Below, in pieces: positions 1 to 11,968 of a stretch of DNA of 64,000 bases. Source of the DNA: Larix kaempferi (lineage: Eukaryota > Streptophyta > Pinopsida > Pinales > Pinaceae); assembly GCA_027924585.1 (NCBI GenBank), contig BSBM01000592.1, forward strand, positions 7,758,501-7,822,500, written 5' to 3'. The notes below the pieces were generated by a model that worked only from the letters and a program-made list of their open reading frames with translations, was not told where the DNA came from and searched no databases. Position numbers and translations under genes: made by a program. Position 1 is the stretch's first letter; every line of letters begins with the position of its first letter.

Positions 1-49
1 GCTTCCTGATGTATTCAAGAACACCTGATGGAACATGAGCTAGAGTAAC

Positions 50-1190
50 TCAATACACCAAAATACCTTCTAAAATAGAATTCATAAGAGTCAATCTACC
101 CACTTTAGACAACCACTTGTTACACTTACGGTTCAGTTTGCTTTCAAATTTACCAATAAGCCATTCCCAATCTTTACAAATGTAGTCATTTAGTTTGATA
201 ACAAAACCAAGGTAAGTAATACCCACAGATATATCAACAATTTCAAAATCAAATTGATTAGAAATCCATTCTGTAGACTCAGCATCTAGATTGAGGAACG
301 ATAGTGAGGATTTTTTTGGATTATATAGCATACCTATGGCTTGTGAAAAAATATCAAGGAGTGCTTTGATCTTAATGATCTCCCTTCTACTACCATTAGA
401 AAAAATTAGTATGTCATCCACAAAGAGGAGATGTGTAATGGTTACCGATCCTTCAAAATGGAATCCTTTAAGATCTCCATTAGATCTAGCAGAAGTGAGA
501 ATTTTTCTAAGTCCTTCCATGATCAATAGAAATAATAAAGGATCCATAGGATAGCCTTTCCTGAGCCTGGCCCTGCCAAGTTTGAAAAAAAGTGAGGCCA
601 AGCCATTGATGAGAACAACAAAACTGACTGACTGCACACATGAGAGTATCCAATTAATCATAAGCAACTAAAAACCTATCCATGTGAGAACCAAACAGAG
701 AAAAGTCTAGTTGACCCTATCATAAGATTTTGATAAGTCATCTTTTATAGCCACCATAGGTGTCCAAAAAGACTTTTCCGAATTCATAAAATCTTGAGCA
801 ATGCCAATGGCATCATGAATCTGACGTACTTCAAGAAAATAATTTTTTTTAGGTGAAATTAATTTTGAGAGAATACCCCTTATTATGTTGGCAAGTATCT
901 TTGCAATCAACTTGTATATACAGTTACATACAGAGATTGGATGAAGTTCTTCCATTATTTTCACCATATATATTTTTGGTATCAAAGTGAGAAAGGTAGT
1001 ATTAAATGATGCCAATACACTCCTTTTTAGTCTAGACTCTTCAAAAAAAACAAGAAGGTTTGTACCAATGTGCGCAAACATGCCCAGATAAAATTCAATG
1101 GGACAACCATCTGGTTCAGGGCTCTTGTCCCTATGCATTGATCTCATGGCTACCAATAATTCCTCTTTAGAGATATGATTCCGAAGAGAA
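50..1190 (-). pseudogene. LINE A reverse transcriptase (broken, partial)
   Basis: Two minus-strand open stretches (707-1156 and 50-667) carry successive blocks of a non-LTR reverse transcriptase. The first has the finger/palm part, with a KSPEPDG block near its start and a DLSKSYDRVN block equivalent to the usual DxxKAYDRV. The second has the RGYPMDPLLF block and the catalytic HLLFVDDILIF block, where the usual FADD is FVDD. A stop and frame change separate them around 670-710. In the family this enzyme performs target-primed reverse transcription. The C-terminal thumb, and any RNase H, would lie left of base 1. Confidence 0.85.
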
Positions 1191-1386
1191 GCATTATGTT
1201 ATTCCAAAACAAAAGAGGGAAAATGTGTAATAGTCTTGAGCATTGATGCTATAGGATCCCTTTGATCCGTCTTGTACAAATTGGAGAAGTACCTCACCCC
1301 CACATTAGCTATATCATTAAATACAGTGACCATATGCTCGTCTTCATCATCAATATCTCAGATATATTTTATATCTTCTCTTTGCT

Positions 1387-2525
1387 TTATATAATTATGA
1401 AAAAACTTCGAGTTATTATCTCCATTGCTAAGCTATATAGCTCAAATTTTGAGCCGAAGGGAGCTTCCTCATCAAGAAGAAAGTTCCTTATTTTTTTCCC
1501 TAGTTCCATCATCTTTAGTTTATGATCAGGATTAAAAAGATCAATAGAAATAATGTATAGAGTATCCAACTGTGCTTCAATATAAAGAAGATCCTTACTT
1601 ATGTATTTCTTACAATTCTCCACCCAAGGGATCATATGTGCTTTCAACCTTTTGAGGTTGTTCAGAAATTGTATTGCAGTCGAGCACTGTGGTAGAAGAT
1701 TGAAAGGTGTCCAGATAGATTTAAATAGAAGATGGAAATCCTTGTCATGTATCCAAGTTGCATCGAATTTAAACGGAGAGGGAGGCTTGTTGAGTTCCCT
1801 TTTAATCTCTAGGAAGACTGGAAAGTGATCCCAGTCTCCTCCAGTCCCAATCCATTGCTTATCACAAGAGGCAGAGTTCAATAAAACTTCATTAAGTAAA
1901 AATATGTCAAATATCTTTGCAACTGCTTGGTCACCAACTCTCTTGTTCCTCCAGGTAGGTTTGAGGACCACCAGAGGAAGGTCAAAAGACCTATATCTTC
2001 CAATTTTCTAACAAAATATTCTGATAGAGGGTCTTTGTGTGCTAATGTACCCCAGGTCTCACCCTCACCAATAGAGAAATTAAGGTCACCAACAAGAATA
2101 AAATTATGATCCTGATGAAAACCCACTTCAAAAATATTATGCCAAAAATACTCTTTGTGTAAGTGTGGCACATATAAATTTAAGAGAGTAAAAGTTAATC
2201 CCATATTTCTGGAGTTAAAAAAAATTCCCAAACCTGAGGATATGCCCCAACAACAAGAAGCTAACATTGTCTTAAAATTCCAATCAGTTAATACACCACC
2301 AGACCTACCAACAGCATCCAGGGATATGAATTCCCACCTGAGAAGAAGTATCTTTATCTCCTTGACTAAAGATTCATCTACAACAAGAGTCTCATGTAGT
2401 AATAGAACATCCATATTGTTAAAAGAAACAATTCTTTTTAGAGCCAATTTTTTGGAGGCTTGGCCCAAACCTCCGATATTCATGGATAAACACAACATTA
2501 GAGAACCAATTTCTTGGGGATGCAT
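1387..2525 (-). pseudogene. LINE A endonuclease domain (frameshifted)
   Basis: The frame ending at 2525 starts MHPQEIGSLMLCLSMNIGGLG, matching the start of plant LINE ORF2 (normally LSWNVRGLG). It continues through LLLHET (metal-binding LQET-like) and ILVGDLN (GDFN-like), both hallmarks of the exonuclease-endonuclease-phosphatase fold. The rest is in a second frame (1387-1971), which has a KIFDIFLLNE block and a GDWDHFPVF block containing the catalytic SDH-type histidine. The two frames overlap at 1878-1971, so a frameshift lies there. In the family this domain nicks target DNA to prime reverse transcription. Confidence 0.8.
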
Positions 2526-4150
2526 GCTAAGTCCCCCTTGATGTTTCTTTTCCTACCACCTATGAAATCAAGATCTGCCTAAGATATGGAAGATGTTATA
2601 ACATAACTATGTCCCCGCAAATGATTGGGACTTCCATGAGAGAACTTGAAAAGGCCCTTAACGGCATTAGTGGATACTCCCCTCTTCTGTGTAGATCTAG
2701 GCATAAAGTGGTATCTAGGTGAAGTATTATCCTTCCTAGATGAGAGTATGGACAGTGAGGATTTAAAATTATGACTTGTAAAAGAAGTAGGTAGATTCTG
2801 ATGGGGATCAGGGGGATCTGAACTGGAAGATCCAGCATAGACCACAATATTAGATGGGGAGCTCAAAGGAGAGGGAACAATCTCAAGGGTGTGTAAAAAG
2901 GACAAGGGGGGAAAGGATAAGGGAGAAGAGGATGTATAGGGTGAAACTAGTCCATTTTCATGGACAATGGGGAGAGCATAGAGATTAGAAGAAGGGGGTC
3001 GATAGGACTGGATGAAAGGTTCTAGGATAGATGGAAGGGGGAATCATGTGCAATAGTGAGGGATAGACTAGAAGGGGGTGGAGTAGAAAAATAAGATGAT
3101 CCTAGAAAAACCAAGGGGTCAAATATGAACTTACTCGGGGAATATGAATCGAATAAATAAACCTTTGAGGGGTCTTCGATTGTATGCATATCTATCTACG
3201 AAGTATCTGCAACAGATTCCCACAAGAGCGTACCAAGAGACTAGAAACCCTCTAAGAATACAGAATAATAATATGTCAGAATAATTGATAAAACCATCGC
3301 ATCATTCATTTGAATACCAAGCAAGTTGGATAGAGAAATCTTGTCTAAGATTGGAGGAGACATGGCCAGTCCAAAAGGAAGTCCCTTGGGATTCGAGGAC
3401 AACACTTAATCTACCGAAGTAGGAGGAGAGCCCTAGTGAATACTATAGTAGGAGGGACACTCTCCCAAGAATTTGTACTTACCATTAAGGTAGGCTCTTC
3501 ACTCAATGAGTGCTAAGAACCAGAGAGGTCTTTCACAGTCAGCAGCTCATCCTTCTTGTTCCTTTAGAATTTATGAATAAAGGGCATCAAGCATTCCTGG
3601 ACAAGGTGTCCATAGGCATGACACCTGTTGCATCTGAACAACAACCTAATATAGTCAAGATTCTGAGATATAGTATAGGACCCTTTTGAGATGTTGATTT
3701 TGTCCGGTAAGCCATCCCTAATGTCTAGGTCAACCATGATATTTTCCACTACCATATCTCTTGTATATTCGAAGCTATCATCAACTAGTAGGTATTCTCC
3801 CAAGGTCGTACCGATGAGCGACAATATTTCAAGGGTCCATAACTCAAGCAGTATCCTTGGTAGTTTCACCCAGATGGGGTGTGTGTGTATTTCCCCCCTA
3901 TGTGAATCAAAGGTGGGCATCCATATCTTTACCTTGAAAGGGGACTTCCCCCAGAACTAGTTTCCTTCTAGGATCTTCTTAACATATGAAGTAGTCCAGA
4001 GAATGTCTCCCGTCCAATTCTTGGAGAGACAAAAGCATTGAGGAGTATAGTAAAAAAAATACCACTGGTTTGCCACCCAAGTCTGAAAAGTGGGGAGGGA
4101 CATGCTGCCTCCACGAAAACATCCTACTATAGTTTTTTCGGACATAGAAA
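2526..4150 (-). pseudogene. LINE A ORF1, DUF4283/zinc-knuckle nucleic-acid-binding protein (broken)
   Basis: Near 4140-3960 the minus strand encodes a VGCFRGGSMSLPTFQTWV block typical of the DUF4283 domain found in plant LINE ORF1 proteins. The frame at 3564-3920 continues the domain (IWVKLPRILLELW) and ends in a CCHC knuckle, CNRCHAYGHLVQEC. From about 3560 to 2580 the frame is Ser/Pro/Lys-rich (2579-2905 open), which fits the low-complexity C-terminal part of ORF1. Multiple stops break it. In the family ORF1p binds LINE RNA. Confidence 0.7.
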
Positions 4151-4164
4151 AAACCTCAAACATA

Positions 4165-5514
4165 GGAACATCCTCACCTAGATTTAGCTCATAATCTCCC
4201 TTCTTCAATACTTTATAAACAATGTAAGGTCTGAGCCACATAGATTTAAACTTTCCTGCCCCAAGGGATCCTTGTCCTAATCATAGAGAAAAATAAGGTC
4301 TCCTTCCGAGAAAACCCTCGGTTTTACGGACTTATCATACTGATGCTTGACTCGACTCTTGTGAGATTCATTCGCAGTAAGCGCATATCGGTGTTGTCCA
4401 TCTAAGTGCTTTAAATGAAGCAAGCGCTCTTCTAAAGCATAAATTTCAGGAAGCAGCTGGATAGCCAACTTCAAAGATGGAATCTCACATTCAACCGGAA
4501 TAACTACCTCCAACCCATGAACAAGTTGAAAAGGTGAAAAAAATGTAGTAGTCTTAACATTGGATCGATATTCCCAAAGAGCCAGATACAACATGATGTG
4601 CTAGTTGGATCTACTGCATTAACGGTCCATTGAAGAATAGTCTTCAAAGTCTTGTTGACCGCTTCAACTTTCCCATTCTCCTGCGGATAGAATGAGGATG
4701 AGTGTTCTGGTCGAAAAACTAGCATGGTGTATAACTCAGTCATCATGTAGTTCTGTAAATGTCTACCATGGTCAGTGACAATCTCCTTAGGTATACCAAA
4801 TCTAGCAATGATCTGATTGAACACGAGGTAAGCTGCAATTTCTCCATCTGTTTTCACAGTAGGCATTGCCTCTGCCCACTTTGTAAAGTAGTCGACATCA
4901 ACAATGATGTGGTGATGTCCTCCAATCGACACTGGATTACAAGTCATGAAATCAATCCTCCGCTTGGTGAAGGGACCTACTGTGATCACAGGGTGAAGAG
5001 GAGTTGGGTGTGCTCGCATTTTTTTGGTGAAAAACTGACATGGCTGACAGTGTTTCACGGCTTCCACGCAATCTTTAAAGATGGTGGGACAAAAATACCC
5101 AGCACGTAGTATTTTCTAGGTTGTTTCCAACCCAGAAAGATGACCCCCACAAGCTCCACTATGGGCATCATTCAATACTGATTCTACTTCCTCCAAAGTC
5201 AAACAACGGCGTAATATGGAATCTAGCCCATGTCTATAGAGCGTGTTAGAAATGATAAGGTAGTTCTTAGCATGAGCTCTAAGATTTTGTCTCTCGTCTC
5301 TGGAGAAAGTGGGTGGACACTTCAAAGTCTGGAGATATATTAAAATGTCTCCATACCATGGGTCAGAGGTCACAATGAGAAAAATGTGTTCATCAGTTAA
5401 TGACGGATCTTCCTCATTGATAATTACATCACTAGAGAACTCTGATATAAGCTCGGTGAACACCAAATATTTCTTTGACTTAGCTGATTGAAATGCTAGG
5501 TCAAACTCTTGCAA
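4165..5514 (-). pseudogene. Tat-like integrase and end of RNase H (frameshifted)
   Basis: The frame at 5116-5514 holds the end of RNase H and the start of integrase, including HSGACGGHLSG of the HHCC zinc domain; its Cys pair is in the next frame (HCQPCQFF, 5067 downward). The core at 4504-5067 shows the DDE residues in RIDFM, EIVTDHG and NGKVEAVN. The C-terminal part at 4277-4594 contains YDKSVKPRVFSEGDLIFL, followed by GPYIV-like sequence in MWLRPYIVYKVLKKG at 4241. Frameshifts separate these blocks. In the family the protein inserts element cDNA into the chromosome. It loses its 3' neighbour to LINE A at about 4150. Confidence 0.85.
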
Positions 5515-6853
5515 AATGACAATCCACTTATTAAACTTCCCTCCGATGATATGTCAGGTTAATACATATTGAAAAGGATTGGCATTCGCTATAATTGTGG
5601 TGGTCCACAACAAAATGTAATGATGTAATATCTGAACAACATAGACAACAACTAATGCCAACTTCTCGACATGAGAATACTTAAGTTATGGAGTTACCAA
5701 TGCGCGAGAGAGATAATAAAGGACATGCTCTTGGAGCTTGTCATCCTCCTCAACTAGAACTATACCGATCGTGGAAACTGATGGCGCAAGATATAAAAGG
5801 AAGTCCTTAGTATAATCCGGTAGGCTCAACAAAGGGGTTGATAATAGTGCCTTTTTCAAAGCATCAAACGAGGTTTGTGCAGCCTCATCCCATACAAAAT
5901 GGGTGTCTTGCTTAAGCAGTCACATGAATCCTTTAGTGATCTTGGCATAATTTATTATAAACCGTCGTAGAACGTTAGACATCCCTTTAGGCTTTGAAGT
6001 TGTCTAATGGTATGAGGAGGAGGCAATTTGACAATCGCCTCGACTTTCAATGGGTCAACCATAATGCCACAACTGGACACAATGAAACCTAGTAGGCGTC
6101 AAGACTCGATGCATAATACAAAATTATTAGGATTTAACCGTATCTTGTAATATCTGCATCATTGAAATACGAGCTGTAGATGATCAGGATGATCTCATCT
6201 CTTACGAGACCGCGCGGGGAGTTCATCCAGATAGGGTTCGACTACGTGCTTGATATCATGGAAAGCGAAGTTCATGGCTCGTTGGAAAGTAGCTCCAGCA
6301 TTTTTCAATCTGAATGGCATCTTCCGATAAGCGAAGGTGCCCCAGGGACAAATTAAATCCATCTTAAGTTGGTCTTCGGGTTTGATTTGTATTTGATTGT
6401 ATCCCGAAAAACCGTCCATGAAAGAGAAAATTCCATGGCCTGCACACGCATCAATGATCTGGTCAATGAATGGTGTGGGGTAGTTGTCCTTTGGAAAGGA
6501 TTTGTCAAGGTCCTTGAAGTCTGTACAGACACATATGGTCCCTTGCTTTTTTCAACCAGGACTGGGTTGGAAACCCATTCCTTCATGTCGATTGGATAGA
6601 TGAAACCGGCCTTGAGGAGCTTCTCGATTTCAGCCTTGATGGGCATAACTTTCCTAGGATTGACTAGATGAAGTTTCTGTCGTACAGGTTTCGCATTGGG
6701 ATAAGTTGTGATAAAGTGTTCCACAATGGCAGGATCGATGTCTGGCATCTCCTCATAAGACCAGGCAAAAACGTCACAGAATTCTTTAAATAGATTGGTA
6801 TACAAAGTGATCTCCTGTGGAGAACAGTTTGCTCCAATAAATATGTTTTCCAC
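5515..6853 (-). pseudogene. Tat-like reverse transcriptase and RNase H (broken)
   Basis: The frame ending at 6853 runs through KPVRQKLHLVNPRK and EIEKLLKAGFIYPI, the N-terminal RT blocks. The frame at 6195-6419 holds DGFSGYNQIQI, CPWGTFAYRKMPF and the palm catalytic block, here PYLDEL instead of the usual Y-x-DD, so a catalytic aspartate is replaced. Downstream to 5515 the translation remains recognisable as connection and RNase H (for example SLKGMSNVLRRFI-like and HVLYYLSRAL-like pieces) but with several stops. The protein copied the element RNA to DNA; this copy cannot be active. Confidence 0.85.
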
Positions 6854-8192
6854 AACATTCGGTTTGGAGGAAATATCAATAGGTATAGTCTTTTAAATGT
6901 TTTCCATATTGCCTTCTGCAAAAATCATCTGTTTAGTAGAAGAAGCAATGGGCAAATCAATATTCCCACCGGGTCTCATTGAAAACTCACCCTTCTAAAT
7001 GCTGTCTAGATCTGAAAGAAAGTAAGATCCGTGATGCATGTGTTCCCAAGGATGATCCAGACCAATCATGGCTTCCAGGATAGCCTCGTCGAAAGGCAAA
7101 ACAATATCCAAACAATCAAAAGAATGGGTGGAGTCTACTAACCATGCAGGTGCATAATCAAAATCCGAATTAGCTGAGAATGACAGAGTCAAGATGTGAT
7201 CCATTGCAACATTTTGTGATGCTTGGTATGCCACTTTTGCAATGGATGGCGGAACGTTTGGTTCTTGTTGAGTCGGAAGAATCCACGGATCAGTCATTTG
7301 ACTAATCACAAAAACTTCCCGAGATGATGTATCGCTAGAACTCATAGAGCCAATGTAATATACAAGAGTAGGTAGGTCAAATGTGCCCATCAACAATGAA
7401 TACATACCTACTCCTAAGCTCTCACTGAGTGGTTGAGCTTGATCAATCAAAGGGATATTAGAATCCGATGAAGTTGTGTTTTTCTTTCGAGTTAAGGATA
7501 GTTGATCAACTGTGATGATATTACCTTCATGGGGGAACATGAGTACTCCAAAAACGGACGATGGGATAGCTTGCATTGCATACGTCCAACTTCTTCCCAA
7601 CAACAGATTGTAGTTGGGAGAAGCATCTACAACTTCTACCTCCACAAACACTACCTTACCGACCAGTTGAATCTGGAATGCTGGAAAGACTCCATGTGGA
7701 CGACAAGAATTTCCTTCAAACACGATAAGTAGTGTAATTGAAGGGGCTAACTCAGGAGAACCCAAGGATTTCCAACAGGATATAGACATTACGCACGTCG
7801 ACGCGCCTTCATCTACGACTGTTCGTCCAATAGTCTTCGAACCATGGAATACTTCAATCTGGAATGCAACGTGATAGGGAAACTATTGCCCCTACCTCTT
7901 GCCGCTAGAAGCCTGCATTCCGCTGCGAAGGGCAGCTTTGCACGACTTCCAGTGTCGACATAGCACATGGTGTTTGGGCTAGGTCCTCCACAACATAGTA
8001 TTTGGGAGCATCCCGCGCATTAGGGTTGTGCACAACCCGTTTGTAGACACCCTTTGGTATCTTCGGCAAAGGCTCTGTTGGCCTCTCGATGTGGAGAGGA
8101 ACATATGTTTCAGGAACCTCCTTATATTTCTGCTGCATTTCCAAGTTATAATTCCTGGCTCTCGTTTGCAATAAGGTGTGTGAGTTAACCAT
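6854..8192 (-). pseudogene. Tat-like protease region and gag-protease linker
   Basis: The frame at 7905-8192 ends in STLEVVQSCPSQRNA, a linker peptide characteristic of Tat-lineage polyproteins. The frame at 6995-7789 contains VEVEVVDASPNYNLLLGRSW, the C-terminal half of the retroelement aspartic protease (usual NYNLLLGRPW). A stop-containing gap between them (7790-7904) covers the expected DTGAS catalytic block, which I cannot read cleanly. The rest of 6995-7500 is an acidic spacer leading to RT. No active product is expected. Confidence 0.75.
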
Positions 8193-8667
8193 GTTTATAT
8201 ATTATTGATCAATTGATGTGGCATGATGAGTGCCCCTAGTGTTAGAGCTGCCAGAAGATGGGCCTTGTCCTTTGGGAAACGGATCCTTCAGGACAGCTAG
8301 TTTCTTTTCACGCAAAAGATTCTGGGCTTCTTCGATCAGAGGGCATTGGTGAGTAAGGTGATCGTCCTTACAAAGCTTGCAAGGAAACTTGACCTTCTTT
8401 TTGTCTCACTTTCCATCCTCGTCATTTTCAGTGTTTTTGGGATTTTGATTTCCCTCCCCTTTCTTACCCTTCTTCTTGGGTTTCCGGGGACACTTTTGGT
8501 TTGTTTGCACACTTTGTACAGATTTAGATTGTGAAGGGGAGGCCACAACCGTAGTTTCTTTCATTGTTGATTGCTTCATAGAAAGTGCATGCACTTGTTT
8601 CATTAAGGCCTCCAACGCGGATGAGTTGGCCGAACCAACAATGCCATCGGCATGAGGTCCGGGTTTG
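8193..8667 (-). pseudogene. Tat-like gag, C-terminal part with zinc knuckle
   Basis: The minus strand from 8667 reads KPGPHADGIVGS, then a Lys-rich spacer (frame 8406-8615), then FPCKLCKDDHLTHQCPL, a C-x2-C-x3-H-x4-C knuckle followed by IEEAQNLL. A stop lies just before the knuckle (near 8405). The 5' end of this piece is not a natural start: it is the break made by the insertion at 8668. The matching N-terminal part lies 23 kb away at 31837-33530. Confidence 0.85.
8663..8667. repeat. Target-site duplication GTTTG (pair with 31832-31836)
   Basis: GTTTG sits immediately outside both ends of the inserted block, which starts TGTCACAT and ends ATGTTACA. Removing the block and one GTTTG rejoins the Tat-like gag. 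Confidence 0.85.
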
Positions 8668-9867
8668 TGTCACATACCCAAATTTTCGTAAAAATTTAAA
8701 TTTTTTCTAAGCAGTCTATTCGCCCATAAATTTTATTAGGAAGTATAAAGTTTCATCATTTAAATTTACCTTTTAAATAAAAATGACATTTATACATCAC
8801 ATAAATTATCATTAATTATTTAATTGTCTAAACGACAATAAAATAGAAAATATCGTAATACTTAGATATACAATCATCAATTTTCACATGTCGTAACCAC
8901 ATTCAGTTGCATCTATAACTCTATATTTGAATGATGTGATACTGCCTATTTTATGCAACCCCTTCATCACCCTTTGGACATTTATATAAATAAGAGATTA
9001 ACCTCCTACTAAATAGAGAATTTGCATTCCACAATGCATGTCAATGTAATCCCAACAATTCATTTTGAATCATACAACATTTTGGCTGTAAAACATGTAC
9101 TAACCTAAAACTCAAAATATATTGCATGAACAATAGAAAATTCAATTCAATTTATACTTTCTCAACCATTTTCCCCATAATCATGAAATTGATAATATCT
9201 AACACATTCATCTTTGTTTACATTCGAAGATTTCTAACTTGAATATACTTAATCATCATATACATTTCCAATGACTCATATGAGACACATCAAATAGGAT
9301 AAACTATACATACAAACATTCAATATATGAACAAGTGATCCACAAGGTACAAATATAAATAATTCACCAAACATATTTATACACATAACAAGAGACCAAA
9401 GATAACGTGGTTCACCCGAACTTGGGCTACGTCCACAAAGGGGTTGTGTTGTATTAATTAATAAAAGAAGGAGATTACATCAAGTAATATGGTCGTTGCA
9501 ATCAACATCTTTCTACCTTCTCAGCCTCTATCACAAAGAGTACTGAAATATACATTTACTTTTTAGAGAAATTTCTCATAAAATACTCCCATTTTAAACA
9601 TTTTATTAACATTAAAACCTTTCTAAGTCCAAACTTCACCTAAGATTTAAAGCCTCTATATATCCTCTTATCTAAGAGTTTAATACATTATGTATAAATG
9701 TTCCCTCTAAGGTATTTACTTAAAAGCTTTTCATGGTGAAGGATTTACGAATTAAGATGAGATTTTAAAAGTTAACCCATATATATACACATATATAAAT
9801 ATTTAAATCTACAATTACTTACATTATCTAACACTTTAGCTTTTCCCAAAATTAGGAACTAAGTCAT
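8668..9867. other. Left part of the solo-LTR-like element, non-coding
   Basis: AT-rich with no credible ORF. A GC-richer patch at about 9405-9445 (AACGTGGTTCACCCG followed by GGGCTACGTCCAC) resembles a motif common in plant LTRs. Nothing else was recognised. Confidence 0.5.
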
Positions 9868-9941
9868 ATACTCGCTGGAAGGAGCAGCATATACATATGT
9901 CTTTGTGGTGTGATACTCGCTGGAAGGAGCAGCATATACAT
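9868..9941. repeat. 45-bp tandem direct duplication ending at the LINE B site
   Basis: The unit ATACTCGCTGGAAGGAGCAG... begins at 9868 and again at 9913. The second copy is complete up to the LINE B insertion point at 9941, and its sequence resumes at 30026. Confidence 0.8.
9929..9941. repeat. 13-bp target-site duplication of LINE B (pair with 30013-30025)
   Basis: GCAGCATATACAT occurs at 9929-9941, directly before the poly(T) (the minus-strand poly(A)), and again at 30013-30025 after the 5'-truncated end of LINE B. Length and position suit target-primed insertion. Confidence 0.85.
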
Positions 9942-10173
9942 TTTTTTTCCCGTGAAAAAAGCATACTATTGATATTCAAAATCTGAATCAAATAGTACAT
10001 GATGGGTCATGATTCTACAAGCTATAGCCCGCCACTTCTAAAGTGTTCGGTGCATTAACATGAAATACATATTGCGCCAAAAACAGACCAGTGGTCCTTG
10101 GCAAGGCAAGAATATTCTTAACAGCAACAGCATCCCATATACAAAACAGGTTCAAAAAACCAAATTAACAAGA

Positions 10174-10437
10174 TCACCCTAAGTAGTAATAGTTTCCAGC
10201 ATCAACACATTTATCCTCCACGATTTCCTCCCAGACAATGAAATCCTCCTCACCCTCCAATGCCATCTTAGAGAGAGAATCAACTTGAGAATTATGCTCA
10301 CGATAAATGTGTTCCAAGTCCACCTGTCCCAGCTTCTGCAATTCTTCCTTCACCCTATCACACCAGCAAGATAAGTGTAATACCTTCAGATCATACTCCC
10401 CTAGAGCCCATTTGATAGTGACACGGGAGTCACCATA
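10174..10437 (-). pseudogene. LINE B RNase H, C-terminal half
   Basis: Reading leftward from 10437 the frame continues from the other half at 29640: the codons across the excised Athila-like element give KIYG then DSRVTIKWA. It then reads HIYREHNSQVDSLSKMAL, the conserved C-terminal RNase H block (usually H-x-x-RExN-x-xAD-x-L-x), and ends in TGA at 10174-10176. The frame is otherwise open, so the domain was intact when the Athila-like element entered. A 3' UTR follows to the poly(A) at 9942. Confidence 0.85.
10433..10437. repeat. Target-site duplication CCATA of the Athila-like element (pair with 29635-29639)
   Basis: CCATA lies immediately before the 5' LTR and immediately after the 3' LTR. 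Removing the element with one copy restores the LINE B RNase H frame. Confidence 0.95.
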
Positions 10438-11859
10438 TGTTGAGCCCAGAATTGGCCCTTTTTAATCATCATTAATCATCTTTCCTGCCCCCGTCCTACA
10501 CCATTTATCATGGCAATTAGACCTATTGTCCTTACCTTATTCCCCAAATTACCAAGGTATGGCTGATCATTGTTTTATTTTATTAATGCTTATGATTGTG
10601 ATAATTAAAGCTGTGCATCTCTCGAATTGTGCTAACATGTTGCGATTTATGAAGGTAGTTGAGACAAATGGATTGCAGGAAGATCGGGGCTGAACAAGTC
10701 ATGAAGAAAAGGATGTTCGTTGCTTGTAGAGGGATCTTTGGGGCTCGAATTATTAATCAAGGCACAGCTGTGACAGAGCAGCTGTAACAGAATGCGCCAT
10801 TTTGAGCATGTTACTGCTCGAGTCTAGCTGCGATTTGAAAGGACCACTACTCTTGGGTCAATTGATAACTCTTCCATATTTCGATGTCTCTGCTCTGCCC
10901 ACATATTGTAATAGCTAGTTATTTAGGGCGCCTGAAGATCAGAGATCTTCATGGCTGCTCGATTATAGGATTAGGTGTTACGATTTGTATGTACAAATAG
11001 GGGGAGTTGCCTCGACTCAGGGGTTGAACAACAAACAATTAATTCATTGTATTAGCAGCCGAGCAGAACTGCATACTCATTCTTCTGTTAATATAAGGGG
11101 TTACTTCTGAGCTAAAGAGTTGTGTTGTTCAACCAGCGTCTCTGTGTGAAGACTGGGCCCGTCTTCCACAGAGATTGTTGAGTTAAAGTAGGATTTTATC
11201 TTTCTTGTTGTGTGATGCTTTGTTCTTTCCTTTTGTGCGCAGCAGCAATATTTATTGTGTGGATTTTTTAGTAAAAGATTATATTTCTGTGAGATTGGTG
11301 AATGGTGTAGAATAACAGTCGACTGAGTAAGGTTTGCTTTATGCATTTCAATTGCTGTTATACGCAGCCGTGTTCATCTTCCAGCTAAGTCGTGATCCCA
11401 TGAGTCTTTACAATTTATCTTTCCTGTTGTGTGTTGCTTGATTTCCATTCTGCAATTCAATTTCTTAGAACAGTTGACTCAATCTTTTGCAATTGGATTT
11501 CTAGATTAATGTTTAGTTTATGTTTTATGATTTCCAGATTGATTAGATCAGACAAGTGATTGTTCTAGAATACGAATGAGATTTCTTTTCTGCAATTGTT
11601 GATTAGATCTGATACCATTTCTTATTGATGCATGATAGAGAAGAACTGAAGTATAGTAGTTAGAAGGCAATTGGGATTGCATAGATTCTTGGGATGAACA
11701 TGGATGATAGAAGATAAAAGTATTCATTTCTAATGGTTTGGTGTTTAAGCATATATTGTGTACTTATCCTTTGAAATAAAAAGACTTTCTCGGGTTGACA
11801 ATAAATTTCATATGCTCTGTGTGTTGGTAACAATTTATCTGCATATAGAGTGCTTGACA
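10438..11859 (+). repeat. 5' LTR of the Athila-like element
   Basis: 1422 bp, nearly identical to 28213-29634. It starts TG and ends CA, with CCATA outside. A poly(A) signal-like AATAAA occurs at 11775-11780. The open stretch at 11101-11346 on the minus strand recurs in the other LTR and is not a gene. Confidence 0.95.
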
Positions 11860-11862
11860 TTT

Positions 11863-11880
11863 TGGCGCCGTTGCCGGGGA
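11863..11880 (+). promoter_or_regulatory. Primer-binding site, tRNA-Asp type
   Basis: TGGCGCCGTTGCCGGGGA, three bases after the LTR, is complementary to the 3' end of plant tRNA-Asp. This PBS is typical of Athila-type elements. Confidence 0.92.
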
Positions 11881-11968
11881 AGGATAAAAATTAAACACTA
11901 GTCATTAGTTGCATCTGATAATTGCTTTTAGACAGTCTTTTGTTTGTTTTTGAAATGATCTGCTTCGC

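Larger units (their letters stand above)
1..4150 (-). mobile_element. LINE A, non-LTR retrotransposon, 3' part outside window
   Basis: Reading leftward on the minus strand there is an ORF1-like zinc-knuckle protein, then an AP-type endonuclease, then a reverse transcriptase, which is the order of plant L1-type LINEs. The RT runs off the left edge, so the 3' end and poly(A) tail are not visible. The 5' boundary is placed near 4150 because one open frame there changes from a Ty3/gypsy integrase-end sequence (at 4241-4200) to a DUF4283-like LINE ORF1 sequence (below about 4150). All reading frames contain stops and frameshifts, so the copy is dead. The exact 5' junction is uncertain by some tens of bases. 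Confidence 0.8.

Noticed and set aside
11101-11346. Minus-strand open frame repeated almost identically at 28876-29121
   Set aside because: Both lie inside the Athila-like LTRs; the duplication is the LTR pair, not a gene family.
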